This document shows positions 24,241 through 34,002 of a stretch of 64,000 nucleotides of DNA, in pieces. The notes beneath the pieces are model-generated. The model did no database searches. It was not told the origin of the DNA and was given only the letters and a program-made list of their open reading frames with translations. This DNA comes from Variovorax sp. OK212 (GTDB lineage Bacteria > Pseudomonadota > Gammaproteobacteria > Burkholderiales > Burkholderiaceae_C), in the NCBI RefSeq assembly GCF_900112425.1, contig NZ_FOLP01000002.1:763672-827671 (forward strand), read 5' to 3'. Each line of letters opens with the position of its first letter. Positions within the stretch are counted from its first letter, which is position 1. The position numbers and the translations under genes are program-made.

Positions 24241-25500
24241 CTATCGGCGCACCGGGGACGCGACAGTGCCATAAGTCATGCCCCACTCGCCCTGCCGGCG
24301 CCGCACGTCGTCGGCGTCCACGCCGGCCAGCTCGCGGTACACCGACGGGGCCGTCGCGCCCTCGGTGCTGATCAGCAGCACGCGGGAACGGGCGTCGAGG
24401 CCCGCCTGCGCACGCGCCGCGTCCGACAGTGCCAGCACGCGCAGCGCGGCCAGGCCGGCGGCGCCGGATTCACCGCTCTCGACCGGCACGTCGCGCGCCG
24501 AGCCCCGGGCCAGCCGGCGCATGGCGTCGATGGCGTCGCCGTCCTCGATGGTCATGAACAGGTCGATCGACGGTTGCAGGAAGCGCCAGGCCAGGGGCGA
24601 GGTCTCGCCGCAGGCCAAGCCGGCCATCACCGAATCGACGGTGCCCGTGGCGTTCGCGGGCCGGCCGTAGAGCGCGCTCTGCATGAGGCAATCGGCCTGG
24701 CGCGGTTCGACCACGATGAACGTGGGGCGCTGCTCGCCCGACAGTTCCCAGAAATAGCTGGCCACGCCCGCGGCCAGGCCGCCGACACCCCCCTGCAGGA
24801 CGACGTGCGTGAACGGTGGGCCAGCCTGTTCGGCCGCTTGTTCCACGATCTCGTCGACCAGCGCCCCGTAGCCCTGCATGACGTCGCGCGGGATGTCTTC
24901 GTAGCCGGCGTACGAGGTGTCCGACACCACCTGCCAGCCGTGGGCCTGCGCCAGCGCCGCGGCGTGCGCGACCGACGCGTCGTAGTTGCCCTCGATGCGC
25001 ACGATGTCCGCGCCGAAGGCGGCGATGGCGCTCTCGCGCTCGGGGCTCACGTGCTTGTGCAGCACGATCACGCAGCGCACGCCCGCGCCCTGGGCGGCCG
25101 CGGCCAGCGCGCGCCCGTGGTTGCCGTCGGTGGCGCTGATGACGACCAGCCCGCGCAACGCGTCGGCGCAAGCGCCGAGCAGCACGGCCTTCGGGTCCCA
25201 CGCGGGGTGCGCACGCATCACCAGCCGCACCAGCGCGGCCGGTGCGCCCAGCGCCTTGAAGCTGCCGAGCGTCGAACGCTTCGACTCGTCCTTCACGCAC
25301 ACGCCGGCCACGCCGAGCGCCTGTGCGGTGTCCGGCAGCGACCACAGCGGCGTGGGCGCCTTCGCGAGCATCGGCCAGGCCGAGAGCCAGTCGCGCGTGC
25401 GCCGTGCCTCGGCAATGCACAGGATGTCCTGCAGCTCGCGCGGATAGGCCGCGCGCACGGCGTTCTTGTTGGTGACGGGCATGGGGTTCGGTACTTGCAT
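24241..25500 (-). CDS. Diaminopropionate ammonia-lyase (PLP enzyme)
   Basis: This 419-residue protein belongs to the fold-type II PLP family near E. coli YgeX, which converts 2,3-diaminopropionate to pyruvate and ammonia. The PLP Lys is in ESKRSTLGSFKALGA, SATDGNHGRALA is the substrate/phosphate motif, and QGGVGGLAAGV is the glycine-rich PLP phosphate loop. Starts at 25500 and 25482 are both possible. It is 11 bases from the M20 hydrolase gene, with which it forms an operon, and a divergent Lrp regulator probably controls both. A related threonine dehydratase-like role cannot be excluded. Confidence 0.88.
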   Translation of the reverse strand: MQVPNPMPVTNKNAVRAAYPRELQDILCIAEARRTRDWLSAWPMLAKAPTPLWSLPDTAQALGVAGVCVKDESKRSTLGSFKALGAPAALVRLVMRAHPAWDPKAVLLGACADALRGLVVISATDGNHGRALAAAAQGAGVRCVIVLHKHVSPERESAIAAFGADIVRIEGNYDASVAHAAALAQAHGWQVVSDTSYAGYEDIPRDVMQGYGALVDEIVEQAAEQAGPPFTHVVLQGGVGGLAAGVASYFWELSGEQRPTFIVVEPRQADCLMQSALYGRPANATGTVDSVMAGLACGETSPLAWRFLQPSIDLFMTIEDGDAIDAMRRLARGSARDVPVESGESGAAGLAALRVLALSDAARAQAGLDARSRVLLISTEGATAPSVYRELAGVDADDVRRRQGEWGMTYGTVASPVRR

Positions 25501-25511
25501 GGAAGGAGGGT

Positions 25512-26681
25512 TCAGCGCGGCAGGCGCAGGCGGACGATTTCCGCGAAATAACGCGCGCCCGTGTCGAGCACCGCGTCGTTGAAGTCGTAGCTGCCGTTGT
25601 GCAGCGGCGTGCCGCCGGGCTCGCCCTCGGCGCCGTTGCCGAGAAACACGAAGGCGCCGGGCACGGCTTTCAGGAACGCGCCGAAGTCTTCGGAAATCAT
25701 CATCGGCGCCACGTTGGCGTCGACGTTGCCCGCGCCCACCACGGCCGTGGCGGCGGCCACCGCGGTGGGCACGCATTGCGCCCAGTTCACCGTGGGCGCG
25801 AACTCGTGCGTGTAGCTGAAGTCGCATTCGGCGCCGTGCATGCGGCAGAGGCCCTCGCTGATCTCGCGCATGCGCGCGGCCAGCATGCGCTGCACCTCGG
25901 GGTCGTAGCTGCGCGTGTCGCCCTTGATCACCACGTTCGACGGAATGGCGTTGCGGATGCCGTCGGTGATGAACTCTGTGCACGACACCACCGCCTGCGC
26001 GCCCGGGTCGAGCGTGCGCGAGACGATGGTCTGCAGCGCCAGCACCACCTGCGCGCCGATGACGATGGGGTCGATGCCCATGTGCGGCCGCGCGGCATGC
26101 GTGCCGCGGCCCTTGATGTGGATGACGAAGTTGTCCTCGCTGGCCATGATGCCGCCCGCGCGCGTGGCGATGGTGCCGGCGCGCATGCCGGGCATGTTGT
26201 GCAGGCCGTACAGCTCGTCGACCGGAAAGCGCGCGAACAGGCCGTCGTCCATCATTGCCTTGGCGCCGCGGCCGTGCTCCTCGGCCGGCTGGAAGATGAA
26301 GCGCACGGTGCCGTCGAAGTCCTGCCGCTCGCGCAGCAACTGCGCCGCGCCGAGCACGATCGACATGTGGCCGTCGTGCCCGCAGGCGTGCATCTTGCCG
26401 GGCGTGGCCGAAGCGTAGGGGCGGTCGGCGGGCAGCTCGGTGATGTTCAGCGCGTCCATCTCGGCGCGCAGGCCGATCACGCCCTTGCCCTCGCCCACCT
26501 TGAGGTTGGCCACGAGGCCGGTGCCGCCGATGCCGGTGTGCACCTCGAGGCCGAGCGCCTTGAGCACGCGCACGACGAAGGCCGAGGTCTTCGCTTCCTC
26601 GAAGCCGGTCTCGGGCATGGCGTGCAACTGGCGGCGCCAGCCGGTGAGCGTGTCGCGCAGGGATGCGTCTGGGGAATTCAT
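25512..26681 (-). CDS. M20-family amidohydrolase (hippurate hydrolase-like)
   Basis: This 389-residue metallo-amidohydrolase has the M20D metal motifs HACGHDGHM and PAEEHGRGAKAM, plus GLHNMPG and the KGRGTHAARPHMGIDP dimer-domain segment. The family removes acyl groups from amino acids or opens related amides. Beside diaminopropionate ammonia-lyase it may free diaminopropionate or a similar amino acid from an acyl or peptide form. That pairing is an inference from operon structure. Confidence 0.9.
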   Translation of the reverse strand: MNSPDASLRDTLTGWRRQLHAMPETGFEEAKTSAFVVRVLKALGLEVHTGIGGTGLVANLKVGEGKGVIGLRAEMDALNITELPADRPYASATPGKMHACGHDGHMSIVLGAAQLLRERQDFDGTVRFIFQPAEEHGRGAKAMMDDGLFARFPVDELYGLHNMPGMRAGTIATRAGGIMASEDNFVIHIKGRGTHAARPHMGIDPIVIGAQVVLALQTIVSRTLDPGAQAVVSCTEFITDGIRNAIPSNVVIKGDTRSYDPEVQRMLAARMREISEGLCRMHGAECDFSYTHEFAPTVNWAQCVPTAVAAATAVVGAGNVDANVAPMMISEDFGAFLKAVPGAFVFLGNGAEGEPGGTPLHNGSYDFNDAVLDTGARYFAEIVRLRLPR

Positions 26682-26693
26682 GGCGAGATGCTA

Positions 26694-26750
26694 TTGACAA
26701 CGGCGCGGGACAGGTGCGCAAAATCGTGCCCTTCGGCGCAACGTTTTTGC
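26694..26750. promoter_or_regulatory. Divergent control region with candidate Lrp operator
   Basis: A near-perfect inverted repeat, GCAAAATCGT (26718-26727) and ACGTTTTTGC (26741-26750), lies between the amidohydrolase and the Lrp gene. A TTGACA at 26694-26699 could be the -35 of the Lrp gene with CAAAAT as a loose -10. The A/T-rich core and the position fit an Lrp/AsnC site. Confidence 0.45.
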
Positions 26751-26788
26751 GTGACACCCCTCACCTCCGCCCCTCACCTCCGCCCTTC

Positions 26789-27259
26789 ATGACCCCTCTC
26801 GATGCCCTCGACCTTCGCCTGCTGGAGCTGATCCAGGCCGACAGCCGCGTGCCGCAAAGCGAACTCGGCGAGCGCGTGCACCTGTCGACGGCGGCCGTGA
26901 ACCGGCGGCTCAAGCGCATGCGCGACGAGGGCGTGATCCAGCGCTACGGCGCGGTGCTGTCGCCGGCCGCGCTGGGCCACCCGCTCACCATCGTGGCCGA
27001 GGTCGAAACCGAGAGCGAGCAGATCGAGCTGCTCGACGCGATGAAGCGCAGCTTCAAGGACTGCCCGCAAGTGCAGCAGTGCTACTACGTGACCGGCGAG
27101 TGGGACTTCATCCTCGTCTTCGTGGTGCGCGACATGGCGCAGTACACGGCGCTCACGCGGCAGCTTTTCTTCCAGAGCAACAACGTGAAGCGCTTTCGCA
27201 CGCTGGTCACCATGGACCCGGTGAAGCTCAGCCTGGACGTGCCGGTGTCCGGGGGCTGA
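26789..27259 (+). CDS. Lrp/AsnC-family transcriptional regulator
   Basis: This 156-residue regulator has an N-terminal helix-turn-helix (ALDLRLLELIQADSRVPQSELGERVHLSTAAVNRRLKRMRDEGVI) and the ligand-sensing RAM domain (TIVAEVETESEQ through TLVTMDPVKLSLD). Lrp family members usually sense an amino acid and control the divergent transport or breakdown gene. Here that would be the ammonia-lyase/amidohydrolase operon. The ATG at 26789 gives the usual length. Its 3' end overlaps the next gene by 32 bases on the opposite strand. Confidence 0.93.
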   Translation: MTPLDALDLRLLELIQADSRVPQSELGERVHLSTAAVNRRLKRMRDEGVIQRYGAVLSPAALGHPLTIVAEVETESEQIELLDAMKRSFKDCPQVQQCYYVTGEWDFILVFVVRDMAQYTALTRQLFFQSNNVKRFRTLVTMDPVKLSLDVPVSGG

Positions 27260-27734
27260 ACGCCGCGCCGTGCGCCGCGGCGGACGGCATCAGCATCGAG
27301 CGCAGCAGCAGCACCACCGCGCAGACGACCGGCGCCAACGCCAGCAGCCGGCCGGGCTCGAAGGCCAGCCCCGCCACCACGCCGACGGCGCAGCCGGCCT
27401 TGATCCAGGGCGCCACCGCGTCCCAGCCGCGGCGGTGGGTGGCCGCGAACGCGATGAGCGCCGCCCAGCCGAACAGCCCGCCGAACACCGAGACGACCCA
27501 GCTCGACAGGTAGTAGACGGTGTCCATGTCGCGAAACGCGATCGCCGTGCCCAGGCCTTGCCAGGTGTGGCGATAGCCGTCGAACAGGAAGAAGCCGGTG
27601 GCCGACGCGGCCCACCAGAAGAAGGCGTACAGGCTCGCCATGCCGGCCAGCACGGCAAGGCAGGCGAGTGCGCGCCGGGTGATGTCGTCGAAGGGCGCGT
27701 GGTCTCGCCACGCGGCGGTGTGTCCGTTGTCCAT
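27228..27734 (-). CDS. Integral membrane protein of unknown function
   Basis: I do not recognise this 168-residue protein. It has four hydrophobic helices: ACLAVLAGMASLYAFFWWAAS, VYYLSSWVVSVFGGLFGWAALIAFA, AGCAVGVVAGLAFEP and LLALAPVVCAVVLLLRSML. The start at 27734 (MDNGHTAAW) has a GGAG about 8 bases upstream; an earlier ATG at 27758 has none. It may be a small housekeeping membrane protein. The 3' end runs under the Lrp gene. Confidence 0.6.
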   Translation of the reverse strand: MDNGHTAAWRDHAPFDDITRRALACLAVLAGMASLYAFFWWAASATGFFLFDGYRHTWQGLGTAIAFRDMDTVYYLSSWVVSVFGGLFGWAALIAFAATHRRGWDAVAPWIKAGCAVGVVAGLAFEPGRLLALAPVVCAVVLLLRSMLMPSAAAHGAAFSPRTPARPG

Positions 27735-27858
27735 GCAGGGCTCCAAGGGTGTTCGCAATGGAGGCCGACGTTAGGGACGCCATGTGCGGTCAGCGTGAAG
27801 ACAGTGTGAAATGGTGTGAGCAGATGCCAGCGCGCGGGCACTGCTGCCACTGCTGCGG

Positions 27859-28218
27859 CTACTGGAAAAGCGCGAGAAAAGCGTAGACGCCCACGATGGC
27901 CCAGTGCACCTTGCCGGCGCTGGAGGCGGACTCCGCCGAGATGGGGTACATCTTCGCGCGCTTCCAGGCCCGGATGTTCAGCGCCACCGCGAGCACCACG
28001 CCGCTCGCGAACAACAGCGCCGAATGCAGCCCCAGCGCGCCGATCAGCGACACCACGAGGATCACGACGCCAGCCGCCCAGATGCCGCCGCCGGTACTCG
28101 CCAGCACATGCGACAGCCCGCCGCAGACCGTGCACTCGGCCGGCCCGGCGCGGCTGGACCAGCGCTTGGCGAAGTTGCCGATGCCGGGTCGTTTGCAGCG
28201 CGGGCAGGTGTGCGTCAT
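27859..28218 (-). CDS. Zinc-ribbon membrane protein, 119 residues
   Basis: The N-terminus carries two CxxC pairs (CPRCKRPG and CTVCGG) that look like a zinc ribbon, and two hydrophobic helices follow (GGGIWAAGVVILVVSLIGALGL and ALLFASGVVLAVALNI). A third weak helix closes the protein. The ATG at 28218 was chosen because it puts the first CxxC close to the N-terminus, as in similar proteins. The function is unknown. Confidence 0.65.
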   Translation of the reverse strand: MTHTCPRCKRPGIGNFAKRWSSRAGPAECTVCGGLSHVLASTGGGIWAAGVVILVVSLIGALGLHSALLFASGVVLAVALNIRAWKRAKMYPISAESASSAGKVHWAIVGVYAFLALFQ

Positions 28219-28278
28219 ATGCCGCGCAAGATAACCCGGCTTGCCTTCAGCTGGCAAATCCCGGGCGAATCCTGACCG

Positions 28279-28965
28279 TCAGCCCTCCTGCGAAATCCCC
28301 AGCTCCGCGCAGACCCGGCCCAGCAGCGCCTTCAACGACGCCACCTCGGCCTCGAGACGCGCCACGTTGGCCTTCAGCGCCGCGACTTCGCCCAGCGACA
28401 CGTCGTGCGCCGCATAGGACGCATCCGACGAGTTGCTGCCCGGCCCCGCGACCTCTTCCGCCGGCGCGCCGCTCAACAGGTGCGCCCAGCGGCTTTCGCG
28501 CGCGCCGGGCAACCGGGCCAGCTTCACCACCAGCGCACCGGCCTGGCGCTCGGCGAGTTCGTTGAGGAAACCCTCGACCGACGAGATGTCGGCGAAGTTG
28601 TGCATGCGGTCGCAGGCGATGCGCAGCTCGCCGGCCGTCTGCGGGCCGCGCAGCATCAGCACGGTGAGCAGGATGACCGACTGCGACGGGATGCGCAGCA
28701 CGCGGTCGATGTTGTGCTCGTAGCGAAAGGCGCGCCCGCCGCTGGTCTCGGCGACCAGGCTGTAGCCCTTCAGGCTGTCGATGGTGGCCTGCACCTGCGA
28801 CTCGGTGAGCTCCAGCACCGGGTTGCGGCTGGTCTTCTGGTTGCAGCCCGACACCAGCGAATTGAGCGTCAGCGGGTAGCTGTCGGGCACGGTGCGCTGC
28901 TTTTCGGCGAGCACGCCGAGAACGCGGGTTTCGACAAGGGACAGGACAGGCAACGGTGTGGACAT
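28279..28965 (-). CDS. YceH family protein (DUF480)
   Basis: This 228-residue protein matches the YceH/DUF480 family: LSLVETRVLGVLAEKQRTVPDSYPLTLNSLVSGCNQKTSRNPVLELTE and the GRAFRYEHNIDRVLRI and LMLRGPQTAGELRIACDRMH segments. It is built from two winged-helix domains, with a C-terminal coiled coil here (VAALKANVARLEAEVASLKALLGRV). The cell role of the family is not well defined. Confidence 0.9.
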   Translation of the reverse strand: MSTPLPVLSLVETRVLGVLAEKQRTVPDSYPLTLNSLVSGCNQKTSRNPVLELTESQVQATIDSLKGYSLVAETSGGRAFRYEHNIDRVLRIPSQSVILLTVLMLRGPQTAGELRIACDRMHNFADISSVEGFLNELAERQAGALVVKLARLPGARESRWAHLLSGAPAEEVAGPGSNSSDASYAAHDVSLGEVAALKANVARLEAEVASLKALLGRVCAELGISQEG

Positions 28966-29018
28966 GGCTCGATTCGGGAACAGATCAAGGATGAAGACGC
29001 GGGAAACGGGCGCCGCGA

Positions 29019-29750
29019 TCAGGGCGGCGCAACGCCGAGCATAGGCCCCAGCTCGCGCACGAAGTCGCTGCGGCCCAGCGCCGTCGAATGCAGGGCCGAC
29101 ACGGTGCCGTCGAGGTAGAGCGCATCGCGGCAGTGGAGCACGTCGCGAAAGTACAGCGCGAACTCGTGGAAGTTCACCGGCGTCTCGCTCAGCACGAAGA
29201 CCGCCGTGTGGCCCTCCACGCCGACGCAGACGCCGTTGCGGATCTTGCGCGACGCGGAGTGCGGAATGAAGGCCGGGTGCACCACGCCGTGGCGCAGCAG
29301 CAGTGGGCCCGACTGCGTGGCCAGGCGCACGCCCGCGGCCAGCGCCGGGTACTCCGACGACTCGACCACGCGCGCCCCGGCGTCCGACACGAGGAACACG
29401 CCGTTGGGCTTCAAAAAGAAATTGCCCGCGCCGTCGGCCAGGTTGAGCGGCGCTTCCTCGCGGCCCTCGCGCACCAGCAGGCCCACCGGCGAGAAGTCCT
29501 CGTGGTACATGCCGGCGTTCACCGCGAAGCTCAGCTGGCGGTGGCGCTCCTTGAGCCAGGCGTCGAGCCGGTCGAAGCGCTTGAAGGGCTCGCCCGCGTC
29601 GTCGCGCAGGAACAGCTCGAGCCGTTCGGTGCGCAGGTCGATCTTCACGACGGTGAAGCGCGGGTCGGCCGACGCCGGTGCGGCCGGTGCGGCCAGCGCC
29701 GCGAGCAGCCAGGCGCCCAGGAACAGAACACGCAGCAGGCGCTTCTTCAT
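29019..29750 (-). CDS. Exported phosphodiester glycosidase-like protein (PF09992/DUF2233)
   Basis: This 243-residue protein has a signal peptide (MKKRLLRVLFLGAWLLAALAAPAAPASA) and matches the family of the human uncovering enzyme: AVNAGMYHEDFSPVGLLVREG, FFLKPNGVFLV, ATQSGPLLLRHG and ALYLDGTVSALH. Related bacterial proteins act on cell-surface sugars or related phosphodiesters; the substrate is unknown. It is followed, in gene order on the minus strand, by yceH. Confidence 0.85.
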   Translation of the reverse strand: MKKRLLRVLFLGAWLLAALAAPAAPASADPRFTVVKIDLRTERLELFLRDDAGEPFKRFDRLDAWLKERHRQLSFAVNAGMYHEDFSPVGLLVREGREEAPLNLADGAGNFFLKPNGVFLVSDAGARVVESSEYPALAAGVRLATQSGPLLLRHGVVHPAFIPHSASRKIRNGVCVGVEGHTAVFVLSETPVNFHEFALYFRDVLHCRDALYLDGTVSALHSTALGRSDFVRELGPMLGVAPP

Positions 29751-29781
29751 GCGGCTCCCGCAGCCCGTGCGCCCGGACGGA

Positions 29782-30813
29782 TCAGCCGCCGTTGATGCGG
29801 CTGACCAGCGCCTTCGTGAACGCCGCCGTGCCGGCCGTGCCGCCCAGGTCGCCCGTGCGCACCTTGTCGATGTTCAGCGTCTCGTCGATGGCCGTGCGCA
29901 GGCGCGTGGCCAGCTCGGGCAGCCGGACGTGGTCGAGCATGAGCGCGGCGGCCAGCAGCAGCGCGGTGGGGTTGGCGATGCCCTTGCCCGCGATGTCGGG
30001 CGCGGAGCCGTGCACGGCCTCGAAGATCGCCGCGTCGGCACCGATGTTGGCGCCCGGCGCCATGCCCAGGCCGCCGACCAGCCCGGCCACCAGGTCGGAC
30101 AGGATGTCGCCGAACAGGTTGGTGGTGACCAGCATGTCGAACTGCCAGGGGTTGAGCACCAGCTTCATCGCGCAGGCGTCGATGATGACCGTGTCGAGCT
30201 CGAACTTGCCCTTGTACTTCTTCTCGTACAGGTCCAGGCCGGTCTCCAGGAAGATGCCCGTGAGCGCCTTCATGATGTTGGCCTTGTGCACGATGGTGAC
30301 CTTCTTGCGGCCCGTGGCCACGGCCGTCTCGAAGGCGTACTCCAGCAGGCGGCGGCTGCCCTGGCGGGTGTTGATGCCTGTGGCCATGGCCACGGCATGC
30401 GGGTCGCCGTCGATCGGCACGTAGTGCTCGTGGCCGATGTACAGGCCCTCGAGGTTCTCGCGCACGACCACCAGGTCGATCTTGTCGAAGCGCCCGCCCG
30501 GAACGATGGTGCGCGCGGGGCGCAGGTTGGCGTACAGCTGGAACTCCTCGCGCAGCCGCACGTTCGACGAGCGGTAGCCGCCGCCCGACGGCGTTTCCAG
30601 CGGGCCTTTCAGGGCCAGGCGGGTGCGGCGGATGCTGTCCAGCGTAGCCACGGGCAGCGGGTCGCCGGCGGCCACCACGCCGCCGAGGCCGGCGATCTGG
30701 CGGTCCCACTCGAACGGCGCCTTCAGCGCGTCGAGCGCGGCCAGCGTGGCGTCGACGATTTCCGGGCCGATGCCATCACCGGGGATCAGGGTTGCGGGAA
30801 TGGGAGTGGTCAT
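29782..30813 (-). CDS. NAD-type isocitrate dehydrogenase (isocitrate/isopropylmalate dehydrogenase family)
   Basis: This 343-residue decarboxylating dehydrogenase matches the family with IPGDGIGPEIVDATLAAL, the substrate loop LETPSGGGYRSSNVRLREEFQLYANLRPAR and the metal-binding NLFGDILSDLVAGLVGGLGMAPGANIG, followed by HGSAPDIAGKGIANP. Length and motifs fit the short, NAD-using isocitrate dehydrogenases common in betaproteobacteria. Tartrate or homoisocitrate dehydrogenase are alternative members. The ATG at 30813 fits family starts. Confidence 0.82.
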   Translation of the reverse strand: MTTPIPATLIPGDGIGPEIVDATLAALDALKAPFEWDRQIAGLGGVVAAGDPLPVATLDSIRRTRLALKGPLETPSGGGYRSSNVRLREEFQLYANLRPARTIVPGGRFDKIDLVVVRENLEGLYIGHEHYVPIDGDPHAVAMATGINTRQGSRRLLEYAFETAVATGRKKVTIVHKANIMKALTGIFLETGLDLYEKKYKGKFELDTVIIDACAMKLVLNPWQFDMLVTTNLFGDILSDLVAGLVGGLGMAPGANIGADAAIFEAVHGSAPDIAGKGIANPTALLLAAALMLDHVRLPELATRLRTAIDETLNIDKVRTGDLGGTAGTAAFTKALVSRINGG

Positions 30814-30902
30814 CGGCGGCGTCTCGCGTTGTGTATCGGGGGCTGGAGCATACGTCGCGCACAAGACACCCTGCGCTCGCGTGGGTCACTTTTCAGGGCC
30901 CT

Positions 30903-31547
30903 TCATTCGTGGCCGGGCAATTCCTGGTCGAGCAGCGCCGTACGGCCCACGACGCGGCCCGGCGCCAGCAATGCGCCGGGCGCAATCACCGCGTTCGCAC
31001 CGATGCGCACGCCGTCGCCCATCAGCGCGCCGAATTTCTCGCAGCCGGTCGGCTGCAATGCGCCGCCCCCCGCGCCTGTCCCGCTGCGCACGAAGATCTG
31101 CTTGTCCGCGCGCTCGTTGCGGTGGTTGCAGACGATGCTGCCGGCCTCCATGTTGACGCCCGCGCCCAGCACCGAGTCGCCGACGAAGTTGAAGTGCGCG
31201 AGCGCCGTGCCCGCGAACACGAAGGACGATTTCAGCTCCACGCCGGGGCCGATGCTGCAGCGCGCGTCCACCCAGTTGCCGCCGCGCAGGTAGGCGCCGG
31301 CCGCCACGAAACAGCCGGGCCCGAGGATCAGCGGGCCCTTGAGCACCGCGCCGGGCTCGACGCGGGCGCTGCGGTGCACGGCCACTTCGCCGTCGATGGC
31401 GTAGTCGGCCGGCAGCGCGGCCAGCAGTTCGCGCACGATCTCGGGCGCGCGCGGCGGGAGCTCCCAGGGCAGCGAGGCGGCCCACGGTGCGAGCGGCGAC
31501 GAGGCGATTCCCGCAATGTAGGCATGGAGGTCGATGGCATGCGGCAT
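30903..31547 (-). CDS. Left-handed beta-helix (hexapeptide) transferase-like protein
   Basis: This 214-residue protein shows hexapeptide repeats ([35 protein letters not shown] and [24 protein letters not shown]) as in GlmU and LpxA relatives. A specific acceptor cannot be named. It may be a UDP-sugar or acyl transferase. The ATG at 31547 is used; a longer frame to 31601 would cover the metG promoter. It is divergent from metG. Confidence 0.75.
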   Translation of the reverse strand: MPHAIDLHAYIAGIASSPLAPWAASLPWELPPRAPEIVRELLAALPADYAIDGEVAVHRSARVEPGAVLKGPLILGPGCFVAAGAYLRGGNWVDARCSIGPGVELKSSFVFAGTALAHFNFVGDSVLGAGVNMEAGSIVCNHRNERADKQIFVRSGTGAGGGALQPTGCEKFGALMGDGVRIGANAVIAPGALLAPGRVVGRTALLDQELPGHE

Positions 31548-31602
31548 GGGGGCGATGCTGCCATCAAACCCACGCCGTAACCTGGCCACCTGACGGGCCA
31601 CC

Positions 31603-31608
31603 TAAAAT
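31603..31608 (+). promoter_or_regulatory. -10 element of the metG promoter
   Basis: TAAAAT lies 40 bases upstream of the metG start in the gap to the divergent transferase gene. No good -35 was found at 17 bases, so this is a partial match. Confidence 0.4.
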
Positions 31609-31648
31609 GCCCGGTTCCGTCAGACCACTCCCGAAAGCGCCCTCCCCG

Positions 31649-33745
31649 ATGTCCGCCCCGCGCAAGCTCTTCGTTACCACCGCCCTGCCGTACGCCAACG
31701 GCAAGTTCCATATCGGCCACATGATGGAGTACATCCAGGCCGACATCTGGGTGCGGAACCAGCGAATGAATGGTGCGGAGGTCAACTTCGTCTGCGCCGA
31801 CGACGCCCACGGCGCGGCCATCACCATCGCCGCCGACAAGGCCGGCGTGACGCCGCAGGCCTTCGTGGCCGAGATTGCCGCGGGCCGCAAGCCCTACCTG
31901 GACGGCTACTTCATCTCGTTCGACAACTGGCACTCGACCGACGCGCCCGAGAACCACCAGCTGGCGCAGGACATCTACCGCGACCTGCGCGCCGCCGGCC
32001 TCATCAGCACGAAGAGCGTGGAGCAGTTCTACGACCCCGAAAAGGGCATGTTCCTGGCCGACCGCTTCATCAAGGGCGAATGCCCGAACTGCCACGCCAA
32101 GGACCAGTACGGCGACAACTGCGAGGTGTGCGGCGCCGTGTACGCGCCCACCGAGCTGATCAACCCCTACTCGGCCCTGTCGGGCGCCAAGCCCGAGCTG
32201 CGCAGCTCGGACCACTTCTTCTTCAAGCTGTCGGACCCGCGCTGCGAGGCCTACCTGAAGGAATGGACCGCCGCCCCCGGCCACGTTCAGAGCGAAGTGC
32301 AGAACAAGATCCGCGAATGGCTCTACAAGGACGACGAGGGCAAGGGCGGCCTCGGCGACTGGGACATCAGCCGCGATGCGCCCTACTTCGGCATCGAGAT
32401 CCCCGATGCGCCGGGCAAGTACTTCTACGTGTGGCTGGACGCGCCCGTGGGCTACCTGGCGTCGCTGAAGAACCTGCTGGACAAGCGCTGCATCGAGCTG
32501 GGCGGCGACGGCATCTCGTACACCGAGTACATGGCCGACCCCGACCTGGAGCAGGTGCACTTCATCGGAAAGGACATCATCACCTTCCACACGCTGTTCT
32601 GGCCCGCCATGCTGCATTTCAGCGGCCGCAAGGCGCCCGACGCCGTGTACGTGCACGGCCACCTCACGGTGAGCGGCGAGAAGATGAGCAAGAGCCGCGG
32701 CACCGGCATCGACCCGCTCAAGTACCTGTCGATCGGTCTCGACCCCGAGTGGCTGCGCTACTACATCGCCGCCAAGCTCAACGGCCGCAACGAGGACATC
32801 GACTTCAACCCCGAGGACTTCGTTGCGCGCGTCAACAGCGACCTCGTGGGCAAGTACATCAACATCGCCAGCCGCGCGGCGGGCTTCATCGGCAAGCGCT
32901 TCGAAGGCAAGCTGGGCGAGGTGTCGGCCGACGGCAACGCGCTGCTGTTCGCGCTGCGCGACGCCGCGCCGCAGATCCACTCGCTGTACGACGGCCGCGA
33001 CTACGCCCGCGCGCTGCGCGAGGTGATGGCGCTGGCCGACAAGGTGAACGAGTACGTCGACCAGAACAAGCCCTGGGAGCTGGCCAAGAAGGAAGGCGCC
33101 GAGGCGCGGCTGCACGACGTGTGCACCGTGTGCATCGAGGCCTTCCGCCTGCTCACGCTGTACCTGAAGCCGGTGCTGCCGGCGCTGGCGGTGAACGTCG
33201 AGGCCTTCCTGAAGATCGCCCCGCTGGTCTGGGGCGACGCGGCGCAGCCACTGCCCGTGGGCCACGCGATCGGCGACTACAAGCACCTGATGCAGCGCGC
33301 CGATGCCAAGCTGGTCGACAAGCTGTTCGATGCGCCCGAGCCCGCCGCGGCGCCTGCTGCCGCCGTGCAAGCCCAGGCGCTGCCGGGCGGTGAAGCCATC
33401 GCGCCCACCATCACCATCGACGACTTCGCCAAGATCGACCTGCGCATCGCAAAGATCGTGGCCTGCGAGAAGGTCGAGGGCTCGACCAAGCTGCTGCGCC
33501 TGACGCTCGACGCGGGTGAAGGCAAGACCCGGAACGTGTTCAGCGGCATCGCCTCCGCCTACCAGCCCGAGCAGCTCGTGGGCAAGCTCACCGTGCTGGT
33601 CGCCAACCTCGCGCCGCGCAAGATGAAGTTCGGCGTGAGCGAAGGCATGGTGCTGGCCGCCAGCCATGGCGACGAGAAGGCGCACCCCGGCATCCACGTG
33701 CTCGAACCCACGCCGGGCGCCACGCCGGGCATGCGCGTTCGCTGA
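31649..33745 (+). CDS. metG: Methionyl-tRNA synthetase
   Basis: This 698-residue class I synthetase charges tRNA-Met. It has the HIGH-type motif FHIGH near the N-terminus, a zinc knuckle ([17 protein letters not shown]), the KMSKSRGTG loop, and a C-terminal tRNA-binding domain ([29 protein letters not shown]) that allows dimerisation. The ATG at 31649 ([18 protein letters not shown]) matches the family start. An Ala/Pro-rich linker joins the catalytic part to the last domain. Confidence 0.98.
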   Translation: MSAPRKLFVTTALPYANGKFHIGHMMEYIQADIWVRNQRMNGAEVNFVCADDAHGAAITIAADKAGVTPQAFVAEIAAGRKPYLDGYFISFDNWHSTDAPENHQLAQDIYRDLRAAGLISTKSVEQFYDPEKGMFLADRFIKGECPNCHAKDQYGDNCEVCGAVYAPTELINPYSALSGAKPELRSSDHFFFKLSDPRCEAYLKEWTAAPGHVQSEVQNKIREWLYKDDEGKGGLGDWDISRDAPYFGIEIPDAPGKYFYVWLDAPVGYLASLKNLLDKRCIELGGDGISYTEYMADPDLEQVHFIGKDIITFHTLFWPAMLHFSGRKAPDAVYVHGHLTVSGEKMSKSRGTGIDPLKYLSIGLDPEWLRYYIAAKLNGRNEDIDFNPEDFVARVNSDLVGKYINIASRAAGFIGKRFEGKLGEVSADGNALLFALRDAAPQIHSLYDGRDYARALREVMALADKVNEYVDQNKPWELAKKEGAEARLHDVCTVCIEAFRLLTLYLKPVLPALAVNVEAFLKIAPLVWGDAAQPLPVGHAIGDYKHLMQRADAKLVDKLFDAPEPAAAPAAAVQAQALPGGEAIAPTITIDDFAKIDLRIAKIVACEKVEGSTKLLRLTLDAGEGKTRNVFSGIASAYQPEQLVGKLTVLVANLAPRKMKFGVSEGMVLAASHGDEKAHPGIHVLEPTPGATPGMRVR

Positions 33746-33761
33746 CCTGCAAGGACACGCC

Positions 33762-33974
33762 ATGACCGCTCTGCGCCGCGCCCTTCTGCTGCTTTGCCTG
33801 CCCGCCGTGTCGGTGCTCTCGAGCGGTTGCGCGGTCGTGACCGTGGCCAGCACCGCGGTGAGCGTGGGCGCCGGCGCGGTCGGGCTGGCGGCGGACGCGG
33901 CCATCGGCACCGCGCGCATCGCCGGCAAGGCGGTGGGCGCGGCGGCCGACGCGGTGATTCCCGACAGCCAATAA
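33762..33974 (+). CDS. Small lipoprotein, 70 residues
   Basis: A signal peptide with the lipobox LSSGC (MTALRRALLLLCLPAVSVLSSGCAVV) leads to a short Gly/Ala/Val-rich tail. AAGGA precedes the ATG at the right distance. It is 16 bases behind metG and probably co-transcribed. The function is unknown. Confidence 0.8.
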   Translation: MTALRRALLLLCLPAVSVLSSGCAVVTVASTAVSVGAGAVGLAADAAIGTARIAGKAVGAAADAVIPDSQ

Positions 33975-34002
33975 ACCGCAGGCGCGCGCCGGCCCGGCGC
34001 CT

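Noticed and set aside
30903..31601. Using the longest start (31601) for the hexapeptide protein
   Set aside because: The extra 18 residues lie over the divergent metG promoter region and do not look like part of the fold; ATG 31547 is preferred.
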